DNA of 64,000 bases from positions 89,916-153,915 of the forward strand of contig DASTYC010000025.1 of NCBI GenBank assembly GCA_035765195.1, read 5' to 3'. The DNA is from CALAED01 sp035765195 (GTDB lineage Bacteria; Actinomycetota; Actinomycetes; Streptosporangiales; Streptosporangiaceae). How positions within the stretch are numbered: position 1 is the first letter of the stretch; each line of letters begins with the position of its first letter. The notes below the pieces were generated by a model. The model searched no databases and had not been told where the DNA came from. It saw only the letters and a list, made by a program, of their open reading frames with translations. A program made the position numbers and the translations under genes. Positions 52,867 through 61,783 of the stretch are shown one piece after another.

Positions 52867-54072
52867 ATGAGGCATTCACGCACGACCGGGCGCATCGCGG
52901 CGGCCATCGCGATCGCCACCCTGCCCGTCCTGTCCATGCTGGCGGGCTGCAGCGGCGGCGACGACGAACGGCCGGGCGGCGAGGACGCCGTGCGCGTCGC
53001 GCAGACGATCGGCCAGGGGGAGGGCGCGCTCACCCTGGTGACCTGGCCCGGCTACGCGGAGAACGGCTCGAGCGATCCGCGTGTCGACTGGGTGACGCCG
53101 TTCGAGGAGCGCACCAAGTGCCGCGTCAACGTGAAGTACGCCGCGACCACGCAGGAAATGATCGAGCTGGTCTCCAACCCGAGCCGGCGCTACGACGGCG
53201 TGTCCGCGCCGCCCGAGGTGGCGGGCAGGCTCATCGCGGCCCGGCAGGTCACGCCGGTCAACCCCGACCTCATCGACGGCCACAAGGATCTCGAGCCGCG
53301 GCTGCGCGCGCTGCTGCGCTCCGGCGGCAGGGCCATGGGCGTGCCGTTCGTGTGGGGCGTCAACCAGCTGATGTACGACCCGCAGGTCGTCCGGCCGGCC
53401 CCGACGAGCTGGGCGGCGCTGTTCGACCCCGCCGAGTCGAGGAAGTACCGCGGCCGCCTCGTCATGCGCGACACCCCGATGACCATCGGCGACGCCGCGC
53501 TCTACCTGAAGTCCGCGCGACGATCACTCAAGATCAAGGATCCGTTCGAGCTGACCCGCGCGCAGCTCGACGCGGCGGCCGCCCTGCTCACCCGGCAGCA
53601 CGCCGACGTCCGGACGTACTGGCGGCACCCCTCGGACGCCGTCGACGCCTTCGCCACCGGCGACGCGGTGCTCGGCGAGGGGTGGCCCTACCACGTCGAC
53701 GTGCTCACCCGGGCCGGCCGCTCGGTCGCCGGGGTGACTCCGCGGGAGGGCGTCACCGGCTGGGTGGACTCGTGGATGATCGGAGCGCGCGCCGAACATC
53801 CCAACTGCATGTACCAGTGGCTCAACTGGATCACCTCGCCCGACATCCAGCAGCAGGTGGCCGAGTGGGACGGCGTCGCGCCCGCCAATCCGCGGGCCTG
53901 CTCGCGCGACCGGCTCAAGGCCGGCTTCTGCACGGCCTACCACGTCGGGGACCGCGGCTACCTCGACCGGGTGACGTTCGCCAAGACGCCGATGCGGGCG
54001 TGCGGCGACGGCCGCGACGACTGCACGGACTACGCCGACTGGATGCGCGCCTGGACCGCGGCGCTGCGTTGA
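52867..54072 (+). CDS. Orphan polyamine-type substrate-binding lipoprotein
   Basis: A 401-residue exported binding protein. Signal with lipobox: IATLPVLSMLAGC. The mature part has LVTWPGYAENGSSDPRVDWV, then KYAATTQEMIELVSNP, as in PotD-like proteins. GEGWPYHVDVL and YQWLNWITSPDIQQQVAEW close the ligand cleft. Several extra cysteines near the C-terminus (ACSRDRLKAGFC, ACGDGRDDC) suggest disulfides. No permease or ATPase is adjacent, so it may supply the PotABC importer at 34.7 kb or a distant one. The ATG at 52867 has GGGAG upstream. Confidence 0.88.
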   Translation: MRHSRTTGRIAAAIAIATLPVLSMLAGCSGGDDERPGGEDAVRVAQTIGQGEGALTLVTWPGYAENGSSDPRVDWVTPFEERTKCRVNVKYAATTQEMIELVSNPSRRYDGVSAPPEVAGRLIAARQVTPVNPDLIDGHKDLEPRLRALLRSGGRAMGVPFVWGVNQLMYDPQVVRPAPTSWAALFDPAESRKYRGRLVMRDTPMTIGDAALYLKSARRSLKIKDPFELTRAQLDAAAALLTRQHADVRTYWRHPSDAVDAFATGDAVLGEGWPYHVDVLTRAGRSVAGVTPREGVTGWVDSWMIGARAEHPNCMYQWLNWITSPDIQQQVAEWDGVAPANPRACSRDRLKAGFCTAYHVGDRGYLDRVTFAKTPMRACGDGRDDCTDYADWMRAWTAALR

Positions 54073-54098
54073 GCCCGGACCGCCGGCCCGGACAGAAT

Positions 54099-54130
54099 GG
54101 GCGCGCCCGACCCCCCAGTCGGGCGCGCCC
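54099..54130. terminator. Perfect 13-bp hairpin after the binding-protein gene
   Basis: GGGCGCGCCCGAC (54099-54111) pairs with GTCGGGCGCGCCC (54118-54130) around a 6-base loop. It lies between the convergent genes and can end both. Confidence 0.85.
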
Positions 54131-54178
54131 CCCGTCGCCCGCCTGACCATCCCCCCATGGCCTGGCGGGCCCTCCGCC

Positions 54179-54403
54179 TCAGCGGCGTGCCGCCGGCGCG
54201 GGCTCGGCAACCCGCGGCGCGGCGAACGGAGCGGGCTCCGACAGAGCCGGCGCGCAGTCGTCGCACGCGAACACCGCGGTCCCGCAGGGCACATGCCCGG
54301 CGCGGATGCGCGGCCGCGGCCACTTCTTGTGACAGATGACGCACGCGCTCCCGTGCCGCTGCGCGATGGTGAGCGCTATCGGATCGAACGTCAGGCCCGT
54401 CAT
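54179..54403 (-). CDS. Small Cys-rich (zinc-ribbon-like) protein
   Basis: A 74-residue protein. ACVICHKKWPRPRIRAGHVP, then CGTAVFACDDCAPAL, gives two CxxC pairs and probably a zinc site. The C-terminal 20 residues are Ala/Pro. The GGGG-rich stretch before the ATG could serve as ribosome site; TATAAG lies just upstream. Family not recognised. Confidence 0.65.
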   Translation of the reverse strand: MTGLTFDPIALTIAQRHGSACVICHKKWPRPRIRAGHVPCGTAVFACDDCAPALSEPAPFAAPRVAEPAPAARR

Positions 54404-54563
54404 CGCGCACCCCCCTTATAGCGGCCGGAGCCCGTCTCCTCGCCTCCTTTTATAGATGCGCGTCGGTGTGGCCCTGGTTTGTGGAGGTGCAAGGTCCGGC
54501 AAAAGCGTGCCGACGACGGGGCCATAGGCTGAACCGGAGTGTGTACGTAGACCGGGAGACGCG

Positions 54564-55244
54564 ATGCGCAAGTACGTGATCATGGGTGTCCAGGGCAGCG
54601 GCAAGGGCACACAGAGCGCGATGCTGACCGACGACTTCGACATCGTGCACATCTCGGTCGGCGACATCTTCCGCTGGCACGTCCAGAACCACACCAAGCT
54701 CGGTGCCCAGGTGCGCCGTGTCATGGCGGCGGGCGAGCTCATCGGCGACGACCTGGTCGAGCAGGTCGTACGCGACCGGCTCGAACAACACGACTGGAAC
54801 TACGGGTTCATCATCGACGGCTTCCCGCGCAACGCCCGCCAGGCGGAGTTCTTCCTCGAGAGCTACGACATCGACGGGGTGATCCACCTCGACCTGCCCG
54901 ACAGCGAGGTGAGGCGGCGGGTGCTGGCCCGGCGGCTGTGCTCCCAGTGCGGCATGGACTATAACCTGATCGCGCACCGCCCCAAGGCCGAGGGCCGGTG
55001 CGACGTGTGCGGCGGGGCGCTCGTCACCCGGGAGGACGACACGGAGGAGGCCCTGGCCGCCCGGCTGCGCGACTTCCACGAGAAGACCAACCCGGTCCTC
55101 GACCTGTTCCGCCGCAAGGAGTACGTCTTCACCGTGGACGCCCGTCCCGACAAGGAGACGGTGCAAAAGGCGATCCGCGACCGGCTCGGCCTGTACGCCG
55201 ACGCGCCCGCCCTCCCTGGTGGGGTCAGAAGAGGACCGACATGA
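54564..55244 (+). CDS. adk: Adenylate kinase family protein with zinc lid
   Basis: A 226-residue nucleoside monophosphate kinase. P-loop GVQGSGKGT, NMP site FIIDGFPRNARQAEFF, lid with four cysteines (CSQC ... CDVC), then TREDDTEEALAARLRDFHEK. All catalytic residues are present. The usual adk lies in the ribosomal spc operon, so this is probably a second copy or a variant; that cannot be tested within the window. GGGAGA stands before the ATG. Its last 20 bases overlap the convergent GNAT gene. Confidence 0.92.
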   Translation: MRKYVIMGVQGSGKGTQSAMLTDDFDIVHISVGDIFRWHVQNHTKLGAQVRRVMAAGELIGDDLVEQVVRDRLEQHDWNYGFIIDGFPRNARQAEFFLESYDIDGVIHLDLPDSEVRRRVLARRLCSQCGMDYNLIAHRPKAEGRCDVCGGALVTREDDTEEALAARLRDFHEKTNPVLDLFRRKEYVFTVDARPDKETVQKAIRDRLGLYADAPALPGGVRRGPT

Positions 55245-56073
55245 ACGTGTCGACGTGCTTGAACCCGACGTGCCGGTACGCGGCGCGGGCCGGTGTGTTG
55301 TAGTCGTTGACGTAGAGGGTCACTGTGGGCGCGATCGTCCGCAGCGCCTCTTCGACCAGCGCGGCCATGCCGCGCACGGCGATGCCGTTGCCGCGCAGCT
55401 CGGGGTCGACCCAGACCCCCTGCACCTGGCAGGCGTACGGCGTGACGGCCCCGACCTCGGCCTTGAAGACGACCCGGCCGTCATCGATGCGGGCGAACGA
55501 CCGGCCCGCCCTGATCAGCTCGGCCACCCGGGCGCGGTAGAGCACCCCGCCGTCGCCGGCGCTCGGCGAGACGCCGACCTCCTCGGTGAACATGGCCACG
55601 CAGGCGGGGTAGACGACGTCGAACTCCTCCATCCGCACCCGCCGGACGGCGGGGTCGGGCTCGGCGTCCGGCAGCGAGGAGGTGGCCAGGACCGGCTGGA
55701 CGTGCCTGATGGCACGTGGCGGGCCCCAGAACGGTTCGAGGATCTCCCAGAGCAAGGCCACCGCGTCGATGGGCCCGACGATCGACGAGCAGCGCCGGCC
55801 CTGGGCCCTGGCCCGTTCGGCGAAGGCGCGCACGGCCTCGGGCGAGGCCGCGACCGGCACCAGGTTGGCGCCTGAGTAGCACAGCGAGCGGAGCCGGCCG
55901 TCGTCGACGTAACCCCACATCTGGGCGCCGAGCCTGGCCTGGTCGAGACCGACAGAGTGCACCCGGGAGGCGACGAACACGTTCGCGATCGAGTCGGCGT
56001 CCAGAATCGCCAAGGCCTCTTCACGGTACCGGTCGTCGAGGACCCGCACCGACGCCGACCCGAGCATGCGCAT
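55225..56073 (-). CDS. DUF4081-GNAT acetyltransferase
   Basis: A 282-residue two-domain protein. The N-terminal DUF4081 domain (about 1-135) has ADSIANVFVASRVHSVGLDQ; the C-terminal GNAT domain (about 145-280) has the acetyl-CoA pattern VWVDPELRGNGIAVRGMAAL and ends TLYVNDYNTPARAAYRHVGF. Substrate unknown. The family is common in actinobacteria near dxr/ispG. The start is ATG at 56073 or 56067. Confidence 0.93.
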   Translation of the reverse strand: MRMLGSASVRVLDDRYREEALAILDADSIANVFVASRVHSVGLDQARLGAQMWGYVDDGRLRSLCYSGANLVPVAASPEAVRAFAERARAQGRRCSSIVGPIDAVALLWEILEPFWGPPRAIRHVQPVLATSSLPDAEPDPAVRRVRMEEFDVVYPACVAMFTEEVGVSPSAGDGGVLYRARVAELIRAGRSFARIDDGRVVFKAEVGAVTPYACQVQGVWVDPELRGNGIAVRGMAALVEEALRTIAPTVTLYVNDYNTPARAAYRHVGFKHVDTFMSVLF

Positions 56074-56188
56074 GTTCTACCCGCTCCCGGCAGCCGACAG
56101 CACTACCGCCATATACAGAGTAGGTCGTCGGATCAACCGGCCGCCGACCGGGCCCCGGACGCTCCCGGGGCCCGGTCGGGCACCGGCC

Positions 56189-57817
56189 TCACCTCCGGCC
56201 GAGCACCTCGGGGAAGTGTGCCCGCGCCGCGGCGCTCTTGGCCGCCAGCGTGCTCGGCGACGAGCTCGCCGAAGAGGCGGCGGAGCCGGCCGACGAGGCG
56301 GCCGGTGGCACCGGGTAGGGCAGGTGGTCACAGTGACTGAAGTCCGCCGGCAGCGCGCCGGTGGTGAGGTAGGCGGTGAACTTGTCGTCGACGCAGGCGT
56401 TGCCGCGTCCGACGACGCCGTGCGTCCGGCCGCCGTCCTCGATCACCAGCCGGGAGCCCCGGAGCAGCTTGTGCATCTCGAGCCCGCCGCCCAAGGGGGT
56501 CGGGGCGTCCTCGGTGGCCTGGAACAGCAGGATGCTCGGCAGGTGCCTGGCGTTGCCGACGTGCACGGGCCGGCCCGTCTCGCCCGGCCAGGTGAGGCAC
56601 GCCGCGTTGTACCAGGCGTTGCCCCAGGTCTCGAACGGGGCCTCCCGGTAGACCTTGGCGTTGTCGTGACGCCACTTGGCCCAGCTGGTCGGCCACTGGA
56701 CATCGGTGCACTGGACCGCGTTGTAGACGGCGTAGCCGTTGTCGTCCGTGGTCAGGCCGAAGTTCTCGTACGCGTCGACGAGCGCCTCGGGGTGCCCGGC
56801 CTTGACGGCCGACAGGACGCTGGCGAAGAAGTCCCAGTAGGGGCCCCGGTCGATGTAACCGAGCACCAGGAAGCTGTCGTCGAGCTCGTCGGGGCCGACC
56901 TCGCCGGCCACGGGCGCGGTCCGGAGCTTGGCCCGCAGGTCGTAGTAGAACCGCCGGACGGACGAGGCGGTGGCGCCCACGTGGTACACCGAGTCGTACT
57001 GCGCGACCCAGGCGAAGAACGTGTTGATGTTCCGGTCGAACGCGCGGTCCTGGTCGAGGTTGTCGTCGTACCAGACGCCGCTCGGCCGCACGTTGCTGTC
57101 GAGGACCATACGGCGGACGCGGTTGGGGAACGCGGTGGCGTAGACCGAGCCGAGGTAGGTGCCGTACGAGGCGCCGTAGTAGTTGATCTGCGAGACGCCG
57201 AGCGCGGCGCGGATCGAGTCCATGTCGCGGACGGAGTCCACCGTCTTCATGTGGTCGAGCACCGCGCCGTACTTGTCGCCGCAGGCCTTGGCGTACCCGG
57301 CCGCCTTGGCTCGCCAGGAGTTCTCCTCGGCCACGGAGCGGGGCACGTAGTCCTGCCGGACAGGCAGGAAGTAGTCCGGGTCGCAGCTCAGCGACGGCTC
57401 GCTGGCGGCGACGCCGCGCGGGTCGAAGCCGATGACGTCGTAGGCCTGCTTGACGCTCGCCGCCGCCCGGTTGAACACGCGGGCCGCGTAGGACCGGCCT
57501 TCACCGCCTGGTCCGCCGGGGTTGACCAGCATCGCGCCCTGGTACTGGTCCGCCGTCCCGGTGTGCTTGGCCCGCGAGAGCGCGAGCGTGATCTGCCGCC
57601 CGTGCGGCTTCCGGTAGTCGAGCGGCACCCGCAGGGTGGCGCACTCCAGGCCGAGTCCTTCGAGGCTCTCGTCCGTACAGGGTGCCCACGACAGGCTGCC
57701 GGCCGCGGCCTTGGCGGGCGCTGCCGGCGCCGCGGTGCCCGCGCCGGCCGAGCCGGTGAGGCCCAGCCCGGCGAGGCCGAGGCCCGCCGCCGCACCGATG
57801 ACGACAACTCGTTTCAC
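56189..57817 (-). CDS. Secreted alpha/beta hydrolase, tripeptidyl aminopeptidase-like
   Basis: A 542-residue secreted enzyme. A signal peptide (VVVIGAAAGLGLAGLGLTGS, then AGAGTAA) precedes the hydrolase. The nucleophile elbow is YGASYGTYLG; the oxyanion loop is MLVNPGGPGGEG; DPRGVAASE follows. The late part ATEDAPTPLGGGLEMHKLL and GGRTHGVVGRGNACVD supplies Asp and His. Family of Streptomyces Slp/Tap peptidases that cut tripeptides from protein N-termini. A Ser/Ala-rich tail ends it. Confidence 0.92.
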   Translation of the reverse strand: MKRVVVIGAAAGLGLAGLGLTGSAGAGTAAPAAPAKAAAGSLSWAPCTDESLEGLGLECATLRVPLDYRKPHGRQITLALSRAKHTGTADQYQGAMLVNPGGPGGEGRSYAARVFNRAAASVKQAYDVIGFDPRGVAASEPSLSCDPDYFLPVRQDYVPRSVAEENSWRAKAAGYAKACGDKYGAVLDHMKTVDSVRDMDSIRAALGVSQINYYGASYGTYLGSVYATAFPNRVRRMVLDSNVRPSGVWYDDNLDQDRAFDRNINTFFAWVAQYDSVYHVGATASSVRRFYYDLRAKLRTAPVAGEVGPDELDDSFLVLGYIDRGPYWDFFASVLSAVKAGHPEALVDAYENFGLTTDDNGYAVYNAVQCTDVQWPTSWAKWRHDNAKVYREAPFETWGNAWYNAACLTWPGETGRPVHVGNARHLPSILLFQATEDAPTPLGGGLEMHKLLRGSRLVIEDGGRTHGVVGRGNACVDDKFTAYLTTGALPADFSHCDHLPYPVPPAASSAGSAASSASSSPSTLAAKSAAARAHFPEVLGRR

Positions 57818-57929
57818 GCAATCCCCTTATGTCCGCGTCCTCGATGATGAGTCCGCGTCTGTCACCACAAGGGGAGATTGTGATCCTTGAGGTCAGGCGC
57901 CGGGGCGCGACCGCCAAGTGGTTGCCCAA

Positions 57930-57948
57930 TTGTGACGAAACTTCACAA
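57930..57948. promoter_or_regulatory. TTGTGA-N7-TCACAA inverted repeat upstream of the hydrolase gene
   Basis: An AT-rich perfect inverted repeat in the 179-base gap between ispG and the hydrolase, on the hydrolase promoter side. It resembles a CRP/FNR-family site but with one base too many in the centre. Two direct copies of GACGCGGAC lie nearer the gene. Role inferred only. Confidence 0.4.
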
Positions 57949-57996
57949 AACAGTCGGCGGCGTGTCATGCCCGCCCCCAACTCACCGCGGCGAGAG

Positions 57997-59169
57997 CTAG
58001 GTGACGACGACCTCGGGTCCGCCGCCCGGGTTGTCGGGGTCGACGGTGATGCCGCGCTCCTCGGCGATCGCCATGGCCTGCTCGATGAGGGTCTCGACGA
58101 TCTGATCCTCCGGCACGGTCTTGACGACCTCGCCCTTGACGAAGATCTGGCCCTTGCCGTTGCCGGAGGCGACGCCGAGGTCGGCCTCGCGGGCTTCGCC
58201 CGGGCCGTTGACGACGCAACCCATGACGGCCACCCGCAGCGGCACGGGGAAGCCCTCCAGCCCCGCGGTGACGCGGTCGGCGAGGGTGTAGACGTCGACC
58301 TGGGCGCGGCCGCAGGACGGGCAGGAGACGATCTCCAGGCCGCGTTCGCGCAGGTGCAGGGCCTCGAGGATGGCGATGCCGACCTTGACCTCCTCGACGG
58401 GCGGGGCGGACAGCGACACCCGGATGGTGTCGCCGATGCCCTCGGCGAGCAGCGCGCCGAAGGCCACGGCCGACTTGATGGTGCCCTGGAACGCCGGGCC
58501 CGCCTCGGTGACCCCGAGGTGGAGCGGATAGTCGCAGCGGGCGGCGAGCTTGCGGTACGCCTCGATCATCACGACGGGGTCGTGGTGCTTGACGGAGATC
58601 TTGATGTCGCGGAAGTCGTGCTCCTCGAACAGCGAGCACTCCCACAGCGCCGACTCGACCAGGGCGTCGGCGGTGGGCTTGCCGTATTTTTCGAGCAGCC
58701 GGGGGTCGAGGGAGCCGGCGTTGACCCCGATCCGGATCGGGGTGCCCGCGTCCTTGGCCACCTTGGCGATCTCGGCGACCTTGTCGTCGAACTTCTTGAT
58801 GTTGCCGGGGTTGACCCGTACGGCCGCGCAGCCCGCGTCGATGGCGGCGAAGACGTACTTGGGCTGGAAGTGGATGTCGGCGATCACCGGGATCTGGGAC
58901 TTGCCGGCGATCGCCGCCAGCGCGTCGGCGTCGTCCTGGGAGGGCACGGCCACCCGGACGATCTGGCAGCCGGAGGCGGTCAGCTCGGCGATCTGCTGGA
59001 GGGTGGCGTTGACGTCGGCGGTCACGGTGGTCGTCATCGACTGCACCGACACCGGGGCGCCCCCGCCCACCGGCACCGCGTTCTTACCCCGGCCCACCAT
59101 GATCTGCCGGGACTGACGACGCCGCGCCACCTGCGGGCGCGGCGTGGGCATTCCGAGTTCGACGCTCAT
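57997..59169 (-). CDS. ispG: 4-hydroxy-3-methylbut-2-en-1-yl diphosphate synthase IspG
   Basis: An iron-sulfur enzyme of the MEP isoprenoid pathway (390 residues). SVQSMTTTVTADVNATLQQI at the TIM barrel; cluster cysteines in CPSCGRAQVDVYTL and GCVVNGPGEAREAD. It lies 18 bases after rseP in the dxr-rseP-ispG series, the usual actinobacterial order. Confidence 0.97.
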   Translation of the reverse strand: MSVELGMPTPRPQVARRRQSRQIMVGRGKNAVPVGGGAPVSVQSMTTTVTADVNATLQQIAELTASGCQIVRVAVPSQDDADALAAIAGKSQIPVIADIHFQPKYVFAAIDAGCAAVRVNPGNIKKFDDKVAEIAKVAKDAGTPIRIGVNAGSLDPRLLEKYGKPTADALVESALWECSLFEEHDFRDIKISVKHHDPVVMIEAYRKLAARCDYPLHLGVTEAGPAFQGTIKSAVAFGALLAEGIGDTIRVSLSAPPVEEVKVGIAILEALHLRERGLEIVSCPSCGRAQVDVYTLADRVTAGLEGFPVPLRVAVMGCVVNGPGEAREADLGVASGNGKGQIFVKGEVVKTVPEDQIVETLIEQAMAIAEERGITVDPDNPGGGPEVVVT

Positions 59170-59187
59170 GATCCTCTATCGCGAGAA

Positions 59188-60396
59188 TTATTGCGGAAGT
59201 TTCAAGGGGTTCAGCACGTCGGCGAGGATGAGCAGGACCCCCAGTCCGACGAGCAGCACGACGGCGATGTAGGTCACCGGCATGAGCTTGGTCATATCAA
59301 CGGTGCCAGGGTCGGGCCGGCCCCTGCTCCGGGCGATCCGGGCCCTGATCCGCTCATAACACAGTACCGCCAGGTGACCCCCGTCCATCGGCAGTAGCGG
59401 TAGGAGGTTGAGCACTCCTACGAAGATGTTCACCGAGACGACCAGCGACAGGAACAGGAACGTCTTGTAGCGCCACGACTGGCTGGAGGCGAAGATCTGC
59501 CCGGATACCTCGCCCGCGCCGTACACGCTGCCCACCTGCCCGGCCGGCGTCTGCGCCCGGTCGGGAGAGAAGAGCTTGGGGATCGCGGCCGGCAGGTCGA
59601 CGGCGATGCGGCCCAGTTGGCCGAGGTAGGCGCCGAACTGGCGTACGGCCGTCGCCGGAGCGCTCAGCGGCCCCTTCCGGTCCCAGTGTGCGACGAGCAC
59701 GCGCGGCGACATGCCGAGGAAGGCGTGCCCGTCGACGTCGGCGAGCCGCAGCCGCAGCGTCCGCGGGGCGGGCTCGTCGCCGCGCCGGACCACCATGGCG
59801 ACCTCGGTGCCCGGCTTCGCCGCCAGGATGGCCGCGCGCAGGTCGTCCCAGGTGCGGACCGGGCGGCCGGCGAGCGAGACCACCCGGTCGCCGCGCCGCA
59901 GCCCCGCCTGGGCGGCCGGTGCCGGCGGCGCTCCGGAGCCGCACGGCTCGTCCATGCTCGGCGGCACGCAGGGGCTGACCGACTCCACCGTCGCCGTGCG
60001 GTTTTGGCCCTGCGGCAGCCCCGTGGTCAGGTTGATCGCCACGAGCAACAGGTAGCCGACGACGAGGTTGATCACGACGCCGGCCGCGATCACGATCGCG
60101 CGTCGCCGTGCCGGCTGACGGTAGAAGGCGCGCCGCTCGTCGGCGGGCTCGATCTGTTCCAGCGGCGTGTAGCCGACGATGCGGACGTAGCCGCCCAGCA
60201 GGATCGCCTTGATGCCGTACTCGGTCTCGCCCCGGGTCCGGGACCACAGCGTCGGGCCGAAGCCGACGAAGAACTGGGTGGCCTTCATCCCGAACCGCTT
60301 GGCTGTGGCGAAATGTCCGGCTTCGTGCAGCATGACCGTCGCGAGCAGCGCGACCACGAACGCGATCACGCCGATGATGCCGAAAAAGATGCTCAT
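59188..60396 (-). CDS. rseP: Site-2 protease RseP/Rip1
   Basis: A membrane zinc metalloprotease that cuts anti-sigma factors and other membrane proteins (402 residues). HEAGH in the first helix (TVMLHEAGHFATAKRFGM), a PDZ domain at about 150-215 (LRRGDRVVSLAGRPVRTWDD), and the second zinc site LNLLPLLPMDGGHL. Four membrane helices expected. Membrane anti-sigma factors such as that at 7941 are the kind of substrate it cuts; no link is shown. Confidence 0.95.
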   Translation of the reverse strand: MSIFFGIIGVIAFVVALLATVMLHEAGHFATAKRFGMKATQFFVGFGPTLWSRTRGETEYGIKAILLGGYVRIVGYTPLEQIEPADERRAFYRQPARRRAIVIAAGVVINLVVGYLLLVAINLTTGLPQGQNRTATVESVSPCVPPSMDEPCGSGAPPAPAAQAGLRRGDRVVSLAGRPVRTWDDLRAAILAAKPGTEVAMVVRRGDEPAPRTLRLRLADVDGHAFLGMSPRVLVAHWDRKGPLSAPATAVRQFGAYLGQLGRIAVDLPAAIPKLFSPDRAQTPAGQVGSVYGAGEVSGQIFASSQSWRYKTFLFLSLVVSVNIFVGVLNLLPLLPMDGGHLAVLCYERIRARIARSRGRPDPGTVDMTKLMPVTYIAVVLLVGLGVLLILADVLNPLKLPQ

Positions 60397-60430
60397 GCAC
60401 CGTCCCGCCGGTCAGCGTCCGGGACGCCGG

Positions 60431-61696
60431 TCAGGTGAGTTCGCGTGCCCGCTCACGTGCCCACGCGTCCGCCGCGAGCACATCGTCGAGCGTCACCCCC
60501 GTGTCCAGAACGTCGTGTTCGGTCACTACCCGCTGGACGGTGTCTACTATTCCCAGGAAGGGCAATCGTCCGTTCCGAAAGGCCTCGACGCACTCCTCGT
60601 TGGCCGCGTTGTAGACCGCGGGCGCGGTGCCGCCCAGCGCGCCGACGTGCCGGGCGAGCCGAACGGCCGGGAACGCCTCGTTGTCGAGCGGGAACAGCTC
60701 CCAGGTGTGGGCCGTGCTCCAGTCGATGCCCGGCGCCGCGTCGGCCACCCGCTCCGGCCATGCCAGCCCGAGCGAGATCGGCATTCGCATGTCGGGCGGG
60801 CCGGTCTGGGCGAGCGTCGAGCCGTCCGTGAACTCCACCAGCGAATGGATCATGGACTGCGGATGGACCATGACCTCGATCCGCTCGAAGGGGATGTCGA
60901 ACAGCAGGTGCGCCTCGATGACCTCCAGGCCCTTGTTGATCAACGTGGCGGAGTTGATCGTCACGACCGGCCCCATGTCCCAGGTCGGGTGGGCGAGCGC
61001 CTGTTCAGGAGTCACGTCCTCGAGCTCGGCACGGCTGCGGCCGCGGAAGGGTCCGCCGCTCGCGGTCAGCACCAGCCGGCGCACCTCGGCCGCGGACCCG
61101 CCGCGCAGACATTGGGCCAGCGCGGAGTGCTCGGAGTCGACCGGCACGATCTGGCCGGGCTTGGCCCGGGCCTTCACCAGCGGGCCGCCGACGATCAGCG
61201 ACTCCTTGTTGGCGAGCGCGAGCGTACGGCCGGCGTCGAGGGCGGCGAGCGTCGACGACAGCCCGAGCGCGCCGGTGACGCCGTTGAGCACCACGTCGCA
61301 CGGATGGGCGGCCACCTCGGCCACCGCCTCCGGACCGGCGAGGATCTTCGGTATCCGGTACTCGCCCGTGGCGTAGCCGTGCCGCTGCGCCTCGGCGTAG
61401 AAGGCCAGTTGCAGGTCTTGCGCCGCCGACGCCTTGGCCACGGCGACCACCTCGGGGCGGAACTCCAGCGCCTGGCGCGCCAGCAGGTCGACCCGCGAGC
61501 CGCCGGCGGCCAGGCCGCGGACCCGGAACCGCTCGGGGTTGCGCCGGATGACGTCGAGAGCCTGGGTGCCGATCGAGCCGGTCGAGCCGAGCACGACGAC
61601 GCCGCGGCGTCCCGCCGGGCCCGATGAACCGCGTGAGTGATCTGCCGCTCGGTTGGTTGCCGCGTGGGCGGCCGAAGGGGGAGTCACCCACCCCAT
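60431..61696 (-). CDS. dxr: 1-deoxy-D-xylulose 5-phosphate reductoisomerase
   Basis: The second MEP-pathway enzyme (421 residues). NADPH site VVVLGSTGSIGTQALDV; metal and substrate part PVDSEHSALAQCL; GGPFRGRSRAEL; the His-containing EVMVHPQSMIHSLVEFTDGS. A disordered N-terminus of about 30 residues precedes the fold. It is the first of three minus-strand genes with rseP and ispG; 34 bases separate it from rseP. Confidence 0.97.
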   Translation of the reverse strand: MGWVTPPSAAHAATNRAADHSRGSSGPAGRRGVVVLGSTGSIGTQALDVIRRNPERFRVRGLAAGGSRVDLLARQALEFRPEVVAVAKASAAQDLQLAFYAEAQRHGYATGEYRIPKILAGPEAVAEVAAHPCDVVLNGVTGALGLSSTLAALDAGRTLALANKESLIVGGPLVKARAKPGQIVPVDSEHSALAQCLRGGSAAEVRRLVLTASGGPFRGRSRAELEDVTPEQALAHPTWDMGPVVTINSATLINKGLEVIEAHLLFDIPFERIEVMVHPQSMIHSLVEFTDGSTLAQTGPPDMRMPISLGLAWPERVADAAPGIDWSTAHTWELFPLDNEAFPAVRLARHVGALGGTAPAVYNAANEECVEAFRNGRLPFLGIVDTVQRVVTEHDVLDTGVTLDDVLAADAWARERARELT

Positions 61697-61783
61697 TGTT
61701 CCGGGTGTCCCCGCTCAGGCTCCAGCGTGGGCGCGGGAGCGCGTGGATTCCGCGGAATCGGGGCTCATGTTACGGGCGATTCG

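Noticed and set aside
56066..57847. 593-residue plus-strand frame opposite the secreted hydrolase
   Set aside because: Antisense shadow of a gene with signal peptide and catalytic motifs.
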